This document shows positions 17,762 to 26,340 of a stretch of DNA of 58,265 bases, piece after piece. The notes under the pieces were generated by a model. The model did not search any database. It saw only the letters and a list, made by a program, of their open reading frames with translations, and was not told the origin of the DNA. Within the stretch, counting starts at the first letter, position 1. Every line of letters begins with the position of its first letter. Source of the DNA: Corallococcus sp. CA053C (GTDB lineage Bacteria; Myxococcota; Myxococcia; Myxococcales; Myxococcaceae); contig NZ_RAWA01000016.1 of NCBI RefSeq assembly GCF_003611675.1, positions 1 to 58,265 of the forward strand, in the 5' to 3' direction. A program made the translations under genes and the position numbers.

Positions 17762-18412
17762 TCAGGTCTCCTTCATGTCCAGCCGCCGCCGCACCGCGGC
17801 CTGCAACCGGAAGCGCCGGGACACCCGTCGCGCCCGCGCCGTCATGAGCTGCTGCTCGCCCGTGCGTGCGTCGCGCCACACCGTGCGCCGCTCGGAGAAG
17901 GGCAGGGCGCGCAAGAGCGCGAGCAGCGCCCACGACTCCTGCTGATCCATCGCCGCGGGCTCCTGGGGCACGCACGCGAGGACCGCCTCCAACAGTCGGT
18001 GCACCCGGGGCGCGAGCGCGGCCTCACGCTCCGTCAGGGCCTGGAGCGCCGCGCACAGCCGCGCATGGCGCACCTCTTCCCATGAGCGCGCCGGCCGCTT
18101 CTTCGCGGCGGGGGCGGCCTCTTCACCCTGCCCCGCGGACAGGTCGCGGTACTTGCGGATCTCCGTCTCCACCTGACGCCGACACGCGCGCAGCGAGCGC
18201 AGCACCGGCTCTCCGGGCCGCGCGTCCCACAGCGCCTTCTCCGCCGAGCGGGAGATGCCGCGCGCCACCACCTCGAAGGGGACTCCCTCCTGCGCCCACG
18301 CCGTCACCAACTGGGTGTCGAGCGCGGACAACATCAGCCCCGCGCCACGCACCGCGAGGAAGTAGTCCTGGACCAGCTCTTCAAAGCTGGCACTCTCCGG
18401 CAGAAGGCTCAT
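17762..18412 (-). CDS. uncharacterised protein upstream of the DnaC-like ATPase
   Basis: A 216-residue soluble protein with no signal peptide and no domain I can name with certainty. It is helical and charged. It has an N-terminal segment with MLSALDTQLVTAWAQEGVPF followed by EVVARGISRS, then a basic C-terminus rich in Arg (RRVSRRFRLQAAVRRRLD). The N-terminal pattern recalls proteins found beside DnaC-like ATPases in other delta-proteobacteria, and the basic tail would suit nucleic-acid binding. The gene is read in the same direction just ahead of the ATPase, so the two may form a two-part helicase loader. This role is inference. The start is the ATG at 18412, which faces the gltD upstream region. 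Confidence 0.65.
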   Translation of the reverse strand: MSLLPESASFEELVQDYFLAVRGAGLMLSALDTQLVTAWAQEGVPFEVVARGISRSAEKALWDARPGEPVLRSLRACRRQVETEIRKYRDLSAGQGEEAAPAAKKRPARSWEEVRHARLCAALQALTEREAALAPRVHRLLEAVLACVPQEPAAMDQQESWALLALLRALPFSERRTVWRDARTGEQQLMTARARRVSRRFRLQAAVRRRLDMKET

Positions 18413-18716
18413 GATCCGCGAACGGCTCCACGCTGAGCGGCCTGTCGTTCGACCGTCCGCTTTCCATACCCGCTGGGTCCGACATCGCAACCTTCCGGCC
18501 ACAGCGCCAGACCCGCCTGGCCGCTTCCCGAGCACAATGAATTTGAAGTTTTCTCGCCTGCTATTCAACGGACCAAACGTCCGTCCGTCCAAGTTGACCC
18601 GCCTTGCGGAAACCGCGCATAGTGCGAGTCCCCTCATGGAAATTCCCGAAGATTCCCGGACACTTGCCAAGCAGGCAGGCCATCGGGGATGCCGGTCCCT
18701 CGCTCCTAGGAAGACC
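18413..18716 (+). promoter_or_regulatory. divergent upstream region of the gliding locus
   Basis: This 304-base region contains no gene. An inverted repeat at 18568-18584 (ACGGAC, CAAAC loop, GTCCGT) lies ten bases ahead of a candidate sigma-70-like promoter. The AAGTTTTC-rich stretch near 18545 is the most AT-rich part. A frame open through the region has no conserved look and is read as the 5' leader of gltD. Confidence 0.5.
18594..18623 (+). promoter_or_regulatory. candidate sigma-70-like promoter for gltD
   Basis: The element TTGACC (18594-18599) is followed after 18 bases by CATAGT (18618-18623). Transcription would begin near 18630 and give a leader of roughly 90 bases before the gltD ATG. 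It is the best -35/-10 pair seen in the region. It is predicted from sequence only. Confidence 0.45.
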
Positions 18717-21700
18717 ATGCGCCGCTCGCTACTCGTTTGCCTCGTTCTCCTGACTTCCATGGCTTCGGCCCAGGAGAAGAAAGCACTGCGCGACGCTGAT
18801 CTGGGCAAGAAGTCCACCACCACCGTGGACAAGTCCCTCGCTGGCGACATCACGCGCCCGAAGGAAGCCCAGCAGGCCGCTCCCGCGCTGCAATATGATC
18901 AGTTCCGCCTGGGCGTGGAGGTGCAGGTCGCCTCCAAGCGCCGCGAACAGATCGAATCGCTGCGCAAGATCATCTCCCTGTCGCCCGACCAGAAGGAGGC
19001 GCCCAGCCTGTTGTTCCGCCTGGGTGAGCTCTACTGGGAGGAGTCGAAGTTCTTCTTCTTCGAAGCCAACCGCAAGGACGATGAGCTCATCGTCGCCATG
19101 AACCGCAACGACGCCGCGGGCCAGCAGAAGGCCAAGGCGGAGAAGGCGGAGTTGATGGCGAAGGTGAAGGAGAACGGCAAGTACGCCGTCGAGCAGTACA
19201 CGAAGATCGTCCAGGAGTACCCGAAGTTCGAGCGCACGGACGAAGTGCTCTTCTTCCTCGGCCAGTACCTGATGGAGGACGGCCAGGACAAGAAGGCGCT
19301 CGTCGCGTTCAAGCGCCTCATCGAAAAGTACCCGCAGTCCAAGTACATCCCGGACGCGTACTTCGCCTTCGGCGAGTACTACTTCAACAACTCCAAGGGC
19401 AAGCGCCCGGAGCTGGAGAAGGCGCTCGCCGCCTACAAGAAGGCCGCCGAGTTCCCGGAGAACCAGGTCTACGCCTTCGCCCTCTACAAGCAGGGCTGGT
19501 GCTACTTCAACATGGGCGAGTACGAGTCCGCGAAGGACAAGTACAAGACCGTCGTCCTCTACGGTGAGCTGGCCGGCGCCGCCGCGGTGGAGAAGGACGG
19601 CAAGGCCAAGGCCAAGGGTTCGCTCGTGCGCGAAGCCCGCGCCGACTACGTGCGCTCCTTCGCCCGCGAGGGTGACGTGACGCAGGCCCGCGCGGACTTC
19701 GGCAAGGTCGCCACCAATCCGGAAGACCGCTTCGCGATGATGAAGCAGCTCGCGAACCTGTACTACGGCGACGGCAAGGACCGCGAAGCGGCCATCACGT
19801 ACAACGCCCTGATCAAGGAGAAGCCGCTGTCGCCCGAGGCGCCCGGCTTCCAGGGGAAGATCGTCGACTGCATCCTTCGCATGGGCAACAAGGAGCGCAC
19901 CGTGGCCCAGGTGCGCCGGCTCGTGAAGATCATGAAGGACGTGGAGTCCTCCGGCGTCATCAAGGACGACAAGGACAAGAAGGCGCTCGCGGAGGCGAAG
20001 GAGCTGTCCGAGCGCACGCTCTCCAACCTCGCCGTCACCTGGCACAACGAGGGCAAGAAGACGCGCAACGAGGAGACGTTCAAGTACGCGGACGCCGTGT
20101 ACAGCGACTACCTCACGCTCTTCCCGGAGAACCCCAAGGCGTACGACCTGCGCTTCTTCTGGGCGGAGCTCCTCAACGACAACCTGCAGAACTTCGACAA
20201 GGCCGCCGCCAACTACACCCTCGTCGTCCTCCAGGACGCCAAGGTGCTGGAGGCCAAGGACGACAAGGGCAAGCCCAAGCCGGGCAAGCCGGGCAAGTGG
20301 CTGTCCAACGCCTCCTACAACGCGGTGCTCGCCTATGACGAAGTCGTCAAGTCGGCCGAAGCGCGCGGCGAGGCGAAGAGCGAGTCGGCCGGCTCCGACA
20401 TCACCAAGAAGATCGCCATCCCCACGCTGAAGAAGTCGCTGCTGGACGCGTGCGAGCGCTACCTGAAGTACGTCCCCAAGGGTGACAAGCGCGTGGAGAT
20501 CGCCTTCAAGGCGGCCAACATCTACTACCGCCACAACCACTTCGACGAAGCGGTGCTGCGCTTCAGCGAGATCGCGTTGGGCTACCCCGAGTACAAGTTC
20601 GAGGACGGCCAGCGCGCGGGTGAGATCGCCGCCAACCTCATCCTCGACTCGTACAACCTGCTGCAGGACTTCGCGAAGGTGAACGAGTGGGCGCGCCGCT
20701 TCTACGCGAACGACAAGCTCGCCGTGGGCAAGTTCCGCGACGACCTGGCGAAGCTGATTGAGCAGTCGTCGTTCAAGCTGGTCAGCCAGCTGGAGGAGAA
20801 GAAGGAGTTCTCCAAGGCGGCTGAGGCGTACCTGAACTTCGTCCACGACTTCCCGCAGACGGAGATCGCGGACCTGGCGCTCTACAACGCGTCCGTCGAC
20901 TATTACAAGGCGAAGAGCCTGGACAAGGCCATCGAGGTCCGCAAGCGCCTGTTCGCGGAGTACCCGCGGTCCAAGTACGTGCCGGACTCCATCTACGCGA
21001 ACGCGGAGGCGCTGGAGGCCATCGGTGACTTCGAGGACGCGGCCACCACCTACGAGCTCTACGTGCGCGGCTACGAGCGCAACCTGAGCGAGAAGGGCGG
21101 CGCTCCGGCCGCGAAGGCGAAGGCCCGCGCGAAGGCGAAGGCCCGCGCGAAGGCATCGAACGACGACGCTCCCGCGAAGCCCGCGGTGGTGCAGAAGTGG
21201 GACGAGTCCAAGGCGCAGATCGCCCTGTTCAACGCGTCCACCTACCGCGAGGGCCTGGGCCAGCTGAAGGCCGCGCTGAAGAACCGCGAGCACTACCTGG
21301 AGCTGTGGCCGAAGTCGAAGGATGCCGAAGGCGTGTTCCTCTCCATCGTGGACCTGCACGTGAAGCAGGGCGCGTCCATGAAGGCCATCAAGCTGCTGGA
21401 GGAGTACGAGCGTGACAACCAGCGCTCGTCGAGCAAGTTCCTCAACGCCGAGGGCCGCATCGTCGCCATCTACGAGAAGATGAAGAAGACGCGCGACGTG
21501 TCGCGCATGAACAAGCGCATCTACGAGTACTTCGACCAGCTGCCGCGCCGCGCGCAGACGGCCCTGGAGAAGCCCGCGCTGGCCGCCGCCGCGCAGGCCA
21601 GCCTGCTCGCCATCGAGCCGGACTGGGTTGAGTTCAAGCGCCTGAAGCTGTACTGGGGCGTGCCGCCGTCGCCGGAGCGCTTCAAGGGCTCGCTGGCCGA

Positions 21701-22307
21701 CAAGGGCCGCGCGCTGGAGGTCGTCCAGAAGAAGTACGTGCAGACAGTGGCCCTGGGCGCCCCGGAGCCCGCCATCTGCGCGCTGCAGCGCATTGGCATG
21801 GCGTACGACCACATGGCGGAGCTCGTGGTGAACGCGCCCATGCCGCGCGGCCTGGATGAAGAATCGCAGCAGGCGCTGCGCGACGAGTTCACCAACCAGG
21901 CGCAGCCGCTCAAGGACAAGGCCACGGAGGCCTTCTCCGGCGCGGTCGCCAAGAGCCGCGAGCTGGGCGTGTTCAACGACTGCGCCGCGGGCAGCCTGAA
22001 GATCCTGCGCACCACCTACGCCCCGGACCGGTACCCGGAGGTGCTGGAGGAGAAGCTCGCGCTGAAGAACAAGGAGCTGGTGCTGGGTGGCGACCTGCTC
22101 GCCGCCGTGCAGGACATCCCGCCCCCGACGGCGAAGCCCGAGCAGGAGAAGCTGGCCAAGAGCGAGGCGCTCAACGAGGACCTGTCGACGCTGACGGATC
22201 AGCTCCGCCAGCAGACCGAGTCCGAAATCGCCAAGCCCGCTGCCTCCAAGGACGGCAGCGCGCCCAAGAAGACCGTTGATGATCAGGAGCCGGAGGACTT
22301 CCTCTAA
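18717..22307 (+). CDS. gltD: GltD (AgmU), periplasmic TPR protein of the gliding complex
   Basis: A 1,196-residue exported TPR-rich protein matching GltD/AgmU of Myxococcus xanthus by size, repeats and gene order. AgmU is required for adventurous gliding and is a periplasmic part of the Glt complex. The signal peptide is residues 1-18 (ending SMASA-Q). A GDITRP motif lies at 43-48. TPR-like helices with FAFGEYYFNNSKG, YKQGWCYFNMGEY and similar units fill most of the protein. A Lys/Ala/Arg repeat interrupts them near residue 800. The C-terminus is acidic and ends EPEDFL. The ATG at 18717 has AGGAAG upstream. The stop overlaps the gltE start by one base (TAATG). It is the first gene of the gliding cluster. 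Confidence 0.92.
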   Translation: MRRSLLVCLVLLTSMASAQEKKALRDADLGKKSTTTVDKSLAGDITRPKEAQQAAPALQYDQFRLGVEVQVASKRREQIESLRKIISLSPDQKEAPSLLFRLGELYWEESKFFFFEANRKDDELIVAMNRNDAAGQQKAKAEKAELMAKVKENGKYAVEQYTKIVQEYPKFERTDEVLFFLGQYLMEDGQDKKALVAFKRLIEKYPQSKYIPDAYFAFGEYYFNNSKGKRPELEKALAAYKKAAEFPENQVYAFALYKQGWCYFNMGEYESAKDKYKTVVLYGELAGAAAVEKDGKAKAKGSLVREARADYVRSFAREGDVTQARADFGKVATNPEDRFAMMKQLANLYYGDGKDREAAITYNALIKEKPLSPEAPGFQGKIVDCILRMGNKERTVAQVRRLVKIMKDVESSGVIKDDKDKKALAEAKELSERTLSNLAVTWHNEGKKTRNEETFKYADAVYSDYLTLFPENPKAYDLRFFWAELLNDNLQNFDKAAANYTLVVLQDAKVLEAKDDKGKPKPGKPGKWLSNASYNAVLAYDEVVKSAEARGEAKSESAGSDITKKIAIPTLKKSLLDACERYLKYVPKGDKRVEIAFKAANIYYRHNHFDEAVLRFSEIALGYPEYKFEDGQRAGEIAANLILDSYNLLQDFAKVNEWARRFYANDKLAVGKFRDDLAKLIEQSSFKLVSQLEEKKEFSKAAEAYLNFVHDFPQTEIADLALYNASVDYYKAKSLDKAIEVRKRLFAEYPRSKYVPDSIYANAEALEAIGDFEDAATTYELYVRGYERNLSEKGGAPAAKAKARAKAKARAKASNDDAPAKPAVVQKWDESKAQIALFNASTYREGLGQLKAALKNREHYLELWPKSKDAEGVFLSIVDLHVKQGASMKAIKLLEEYERDNQRSSSKFLNAEGRIVAIYEKMKKTRDVSRMNKRIYEYFDQLPRRAQTALEKPALAAAAQASLLAIEPDWVEFKRLKLYWGVPPSPERFKGSLADKGRALEVVQKKYVQTVALGAPEPAICALQRIGMAYDHMAELVVNAPMPRGLDEESQQALRDEFTNQAQPLKDKATEAFSGAVAKSRELGVFNDCAAGSLKILRTTYAPDRYPEVLEEKLALKNKELVLGGDLLAAVQDIPPPTAKPEQEKLAKSEALNEDLSTLTDQLRQQTESEIAKPAASKDGSAPKKTVDDQEPEDFL
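21111..21155 (+). repeat. 18-base tandem repeat inside gltD
   Basis: Two perfect copies of an 18-base unit (21111-21128 and 21129-21146) plus a half copy. They encode an Ala/Lys/Arg tract in the periplasmic GltD protein. The length may vary between strains by slippage. Confidence 0.8.
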
Positions 22308-23761
22308 TGAACCGCACGCACCCGTTCCGTCCCGCCCTCCTCCTCGCCACGCTGGCGCTCAGCGCCGTCGGTTGCACCGGTTCGCAGACCGCGGCCAAGC
22401 CCGTGGTCACGAAGCCTACGACCACCGCGCCCACCGGGCCGGTGGCCATCTCCAACCGCGCCATGCTGCTGTTCGATGACGCGGTGAAGTCCTTCGACGC
22501 GCAGAAGAAGGCCAAGGCGTTCGACTACCCGTCGCTCGAGCGCAAGTTCAAGGCCGCCGCGGAGGCGGACCAGAACCTCGCGGAGGCCGAGTACAACCTG
22601 GGCGTCATCGCCGAGCGCATGGGCAAGCCCGACGAGGCGCGCGCCCACTACCAGGCGGCGCTCACCAAGAAGCCGTCGCTGCGGCAGGCGTCGGACAACC
22701 TGGCCATCATGCGCCAGAACTCCGGCGACGTGGCCGGCGCGGTGGCGCTCTACCAGGACGTGCTCGCCCGCTACCCGGACGACGCCGGCTCGCGTGCCCG
22801 CCTGGCGGAGATCTACCGGCAGAACAACGACCACGACAAGGCGATGGAGCTGTCGCGCGCCGCGCTCATGCGCGATCCGCAGAACACCAACGCCCTGAAG
22901 GTGATGATCCGCAGCTACCTGGAGCGCAAGCAGCTGGCCATGGCGAAGCTCGTCGCGCTGCGCGCGGTGAAGCTGGACGGCGCGGATCCGGAGCTGCACC
23001 ACGCCGTGGGCCTCATCCTCCAGAAGGAAGGGGACAACGAGGGCGCGCGCGTGCAGTTCAAGAGCGCGCTCGAGGCGAAGGCGGACTACGTGCCGTCGCA
23101 CGTGGCGCTGGCCCAGCTGGCGCTGGACGCCGAGGACTTCCCCGGCGCCGAGGAGCACCTGCGCCGCATCCTTCAGAACGACGGCAAGAACGCCGCCGCG
23201 CACGTGGACCTGGGCATCGCGCTCAAGGGCCAGGGCCAGTACGACAAGGCCATGCAGGAGTACGACGAGGCGGAGAAGCTCAACCCGGAGCTGGGCGCCA
23301 CCTACCTCAACCGCGGCATCATCCTGCACAAGGTGAAGGACGCCCCGGAGCGCGCGGTGGAGCTGTACCGCAAGTACGTCGCCCTCGCGGGCGGCGAGGT
23401 CGCGCTCAACGCTGAGTCCCCCGTCTTCGGCCTGATGCGCGAAGCGGAGAGCATCGTGCAGGCCAAGCGCGAGGCGAAGGCCGCCGAGGAGCAGGCCAAG
23501 CAGATGGAGGCGCTCCAGTCCCAGCAGCAGGCCGCGATGAAGGCCGAAGAGGCGAAGCAGAAGGGCCAGCAGCCTCCTCCCGCGCCCAACACCGCCGTGA
23601 CGCCCGTGTCCGGCGACGGCACCGCACCCAAGGCCACTCCGGCCGCCGCCACCGGCGCGCAGCCGGCCGCGGCCACCCCGGCGGGCGGTCCTCCGGCCGC
23701 GCCTGCCCAGAAGAATGCAGCTCCGGCGGACGCGGACGAGCCCTCCGACGACCTGCTGTGA
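22307..23761 (+). CDS. gltE: GltE (AglT), TPR lipoprotein of the gliding complex
   Basis: A 484-residue lipoprotein with lipobox SAVGC (Cys23), followed by a Thr/Pro linker and about eight TPR units (residues 60-370). Clear units include AEYNLGVIAERMGKPDEAR and AHVDLGIALKGQGQYDKAM. The final 80 residues are Gln/Ala/Pro-rich and disordered, ending EPSDDLL. It corresponds to GltE/AglT, required for adventurous motility in M. xanthus and assigned to the periplasmic side of the motility machine. Translation is coupled to gltD through a one-base overlap. The acidic EP-x-D tail resembles the end of GltD. Confidence 0.9.
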   Translation: MNRTHPFRPALLLATLALSAVGCTGSQTAAKPVVTKPTTTAPTGPVAISNRAMLLFDDAVKSFDAQKKAKAFDYPSLERKFKAAAEADQNLAEAEYNLGVIAERMGKPDEARAHYQAALTKKPSLRQASDNLAIMRQNSGDVAGAVALYQDVLARYPDDAGSRARLAEIYRQNNDHDKAMELSRAALMRDPQNTNALKVMIRSYLERKQLAMAKLVALRAVKLDGADPELHHAVGLILQKEGDNEGARVQFKSALEAKADYVPSHVALAQLALDAEDFPGAEEHLRRILQNDGKNAAAHVDLGIALKGQGQYDKAMQEYDEAEKLNPELGATYLNRGIILHKVKDAPERAVELYRKYVALAGGEVALNAESPVFGLMREAESIVQAKREAKAAEEQAKQMEALQSQQQAAMKAEEAKQKGQQPPPAPNTAVTPVSGDGTAPKATPAAATGAQPAAATPAGGPPAAPAQKNAAPADADEPSDDLL

Positions 23762-23773
23762 TGTGGGAGAAGC

Positions 23774-23853
23774 CCGCCAGTGGCTTCACGCTGGCGGTGT
23801 GACTCGGGATGATGCGAACCTTGAACGCCCCCGGCACCCCCCGCGGGGGTGTC
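23774..23853 (+). other. two hairpins between gltE and gltF
   Basis: Hairpin one (23774-23797) has seven paired bases, CCGCCAG/CTGGCGG, and lies 12 bases after the gltE stop. Hairpin two (23833-23853) has nine pairs around GGCACCCCC with a three-base loop. Neither has a T-tract, so partial termination or RNA processing is more likely than full termination. Confidence 0.5.
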
Positions 23854-23898
23854 GTGTGGAACAAGTGGGCCCGGGAAGGGGCCCCACGTGGAGGCAGG

Positions 23899-24171
23899 AT
23901 GCGGAAGTGGCTGATGCTGTGCGTGACGCTGTCGGTGGCTCCGGCCTTCGCCCAGGACGAGGGCGGCAAGTCGCAGGGCGGTGGCGAGGGCGGTGGTGCC
24001 CGGATGCAGAAGACGACCAACGTCGACTTCGAGGACGACACCATCGAGGGTGACCTCACGAAGCCGGATGGCGAGTACGTCGAGGCGCGCAAGTCGGTGA
24101 AGCACTCGAACCTCATCCGGATCCGCGAGGACTTCGAGGACAAGGTCATGCAGTCCGTGGGCGAGCTGTAA
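23899..24171 (+). CDS. gltF: GltF, small periplasmic gliding protein
   Basis: A 90-residue exported protein. The signal peptide is residues 1-19 (ending APAFA-Q), then a Gly-rich spacer. A compact conserved segment follows (about 42-88) with DTIEGDLTKP and SNLIRIREDFEDKVMQS. The position between gltE and gltG and the small exported form match GltF of M. xanthus, also called CglF as I recall. The start is the ATG at 23899, with GGAGG just upstream. A longer in-frame start at 23809 would place extra sequence before the signal and span a hairpin, so it is not used. The GDLTKP motif resembles GDITRP in GltD. Confidence 0.85.
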   Translation: MRKWLMLCVTLSVAPAFAQDEGGKSQGGGEGGGARMQKTTNVDFEDDTIEGDLTKPDGEYVEARKSVKHSNLIRIREDFEDKVMQSVGEL

Positions 24172-24185
24172 ATCCTCACGAATTG

Positions 24186-24204
24186 CGGCGGGAACCTTCC
24201 GCCG
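24186..24204 (+). other. hairpin between gltF and gltG
   Basis: CGGCGG pairs with CCGCCG, plus one wobble pair, around a five-base loop, 15 bases after the gltF stop. No T-tract follows. It may set the relative level of gltG. Confidence 0.4.
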
Positions 24205-24250
24205 ACCCTGTTGTCCAACGAGCGCGTAAGCGAACCGGGAGCCCCCCTTC

Positions 24251-26221
24251 ATGGCCGTACCCCTGACACTCAAGGTCTTCAAGGGCGACACGCTGGTCGC
24301 CTCCAAGGACTACGAGCGCGACATCATCAAGATTGGTCGTCTGTCTTCCGCGCACCTGTGCCTGGAGGACGACAAGGTCAGCCGCATCCACTCCGTCATC
24401 GAGGTCGCGGGCGACGGCTCCATGTCCATCATCGACATGGGCAGCGTCGAAGGCACCTACGTCAACGGCAAGCGCGTCAACAAGGGGCAGGTCTCCTTCG
24501 GTGACGAGGTCCGCGTGGGCGGCACCACCATCCGCCTGGAGAACCCGGCCGCCGTCGCCGCGGTGAACCTGGCTGCCGCCGTCGCGCAGGCGGACGCGCC
24601 CACCGACAAGAACACCACCGTGGCCCCCGTGGCCGGCGCTTCCGCCGCCGCCATCGCGCAGGCCGTGGCCGCCCCGGCCGCCGTCGCTGTCGCCCCTGTG
24701 ACGGCGCCCGTCGCCGCGCCCCGTCCTCCAGCCCCCGCCGCGATGGATGCTTCGGTCGCGCCCACGCAGAAGCACGCCGTGGTGCCCGCCGCCGACCAGG
24801 CGCCGGAGGCCCCTGCCGAGGACGACGACGCGCCGCGTGTCCGCACCGTGCGCCGCACCAAGTCCAGCGGGCCGCAGGGCGTGTCGCTGCGCCTGCTCTG
24901 GGGTGATCAGCGCGTGGGCGAGTTCTTCGTGGCTCCGGGCCAGAAGAAGGGCTTCACGGTCGGCTCCGCCAAGGGCGTGGACTTCGTGATGGGCGACGCG
25001 AAGCTGGGCGGCCCGTCCTTCGAGGTGCTGCGCACCGACGGCCAGTCCTTCTCCGTGCGCTTCGCGCGCAAGATGAAGGGCGAGCTCACCCGCAAGGGCC
25101 AGACGTTGGACCTGGAAGCCGTCATCGAGTCGGGCAAGGCGTCCAACGAGGGCGAGTCCTACGCCGTCACGCTGGAGGCCGACGACTTCTTCTGGGTGGA
25201 CCTGGGCGGCGTCACGCTGGAGGCGCAGTTCCAGCCGGTGCCCAAGCGCGTCGTCGTTCCCGTGGGCGAGAACCTCGACTACACGGCGCTCAACATCTTC
25301 CTGGTGATGTTCTTCATCGCCACCGCGTTCGTCATCCACTCGATGAACAGCAGCGGGGAAGGGGATGAGTACGCGGACGAGCTCGCGGGCAATGACGCGC
25401 GCATCGCGAAGCTGATCATCAAGCCTCCGGAGACCCAGAAGAACAAGTTCCTGGAGAAGCTGAACCAGCAGAAGGAGAAGAAGTCGGGCGAGATGGCCCA
25501 GAAGTCCCGCGGCGACGAAGGCCAGATGGGCAAGAAGGACGCGCCCAAGGCCAACAACCGCACCGCCCCCAAGGGCGACCCGAACAAGAAGGACGAGGCG
25601 CGCGCCCTCACCGCGAAGATCTTCGGCGGCGGCAAGGGCGGCATCTCCACCATCTTCGGCAAGTCCGGCCTCGGCGGTGAGCTCAAGAGCGCCATGGGCA
25701 ACATGTTCGGCGCCAAGGCGGGCGACGCGGGCGGCTTCGGCGGCCTGGGTCTGCGCGGCAGCGGCGGCGGTGGCGGCGGCACCGGTGACAGCATCGGCAT
25801 CGGCGGCATCGGCACCAAGGGTCGTGGCGGCGGTAGCGGCAGCTACGGCACCGGCGTGGGCACGCTCGGCGGCAAGCAGAGCGTGGACGTGGGCATCACG
25901 TCCTCGGATCCGGAGGTCATGGGTTCGCTGGACAAGGAGCTCATCCGCCAGGTCATCCAGCGCAACCGCGGGCAGATCCGCTACTGCTACGAGAGCCTGC
26001 TCAACCGCTTCCCCAAGCTGGGCGGCAAGGTGTCCGTGAAGTTCATCATCAGCGCCACGGGCTCGGTGGCCACGTCCAACGTCGCGCAGTCCACGGCGGG
26101 CAACTCGGACCTGGAGACCTGCGTCGCGGGCCGCGTGCGCACCTGGAAGTTCCCGGAGCCCAAGGGTGGCGGCTCCGTGATCGTCACCTACCCGTTCATC
26201 TTCAAGCAGGCCGGCGACTGA
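24251..26221 (+). CDS. gltG: GltG (PglI), FHA and TonB-like inner-membrane gliding protein
   Basis: A 656-residue single-pass membrane protein. An N-terminal FHA domain (about 5-97) shows the phosphothreonine-binding residues G29-R30, S44-R45-x-H47 and N72-G73. An Ala/Pro linker and a second beta-rich cytoplasmic region (about 215-330) follow. The membrane helix is at about 346-366. The periplasmic part is Lys-rich, then Gly-rich and flexible. It ends in a TonB-like C-terminal domain (about 560-656) with QVIQRNRGQIRYCYESLL and a conserved Cys pair. This arrangement matches GltG/PglI, which links the cytoplasmic side to the periplasmic gliding machinery. The FHA domain suggests control by Ser/Thr kinases, which are abundant in myxobacteria. 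Confidence 0.93.
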   Translation: MAVPLTLKVFKGDTLVASKDYERDIIKIGRLSSAHLCLEDDKVSRIHSVIEVAGDGSMSIIDMGSVEGTYVNGKRVNKGQVSFGDEVRVGGTTIRLENPAAVAAVNLAAAVAQADAPTDKNTTVAPVAGASAAAIAQAVAAPAAVAVAPVTAPVAAPRPPAPAAMDASVAPTQKHAVVPAADQAPEAPAEDDDAPRVRTVRRTKSSGPQGVSLRLLWGDQRVGEFFVAPGQKKGFTVGSAKGVDFVMGDAKLGGPSFEVLRTDGQSFSVRFARKMKGELTRKGQTLDLEAVIESGKASNEGESYAVTLEADDFFWVDLGGVTLEAQFQPVPKRVVVPVGENLDYTALNIFLVMFFIATAFVIHSMNSSGEGDEYADELAGNDARIAKLIIKPPETQKNKFLEKLNQQKEKKSGEMAQKSRGDEGQMGKKDAPKANNRTAPKGDPNKKDEARALTAKIFGGGKGGISTIFGKSGLGGELKSAMGNMFGAKAGDAGGFGGLGLRGSGGGGGGTGDSIGIGGIGTKGRGGGSGSYGTGVGTLGGKQSVDVGITSSDPEVMGSLDKELIRQVIQRNRGQIRYCYESLLNRFPKLGGKVSVKFIISATGSVATSNVAQSTAGNSDLETCVAGRVRTWKFPEPKGGGSVIVTYPFIFKQAGD

Positions 26222-26254
26222 CCTAGACTCGCATCCCGCAGCTTTCCGTTCCTC

Positions 26255-26284
26255 GCGGGCGGCCCTGGCGACAGGGCTGCCCGC
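26255..26284 (+). other. terminator-like hairpin between gltG and gltH
   Basis: A 12-base stem, GCGGGCGGCCCT against AGGGCTGCCCGC with one wobble, around a six-base loop. It is followed by the pyrimidine-rich TTCTTCACTTCCTCC. It lies 34 bases after the gltG stop and could attenuate transcription into gltH. Confidence 0.5.
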
Positions 26285-26340
26285 TTCTTCACTTCCTCCT
26301 CCCGTCCCCGCGGGAGTCCTGCCCCCCCAGGCTGCCTTCC

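Noticed and set aside
23809-23898. N-terminal extension of GltF from an ATG at 23809
   Set aside because: It would put 30 residues ahead of a clear signal peptide and translate through a hairpin. The ATG at 23899 has GGAGG.
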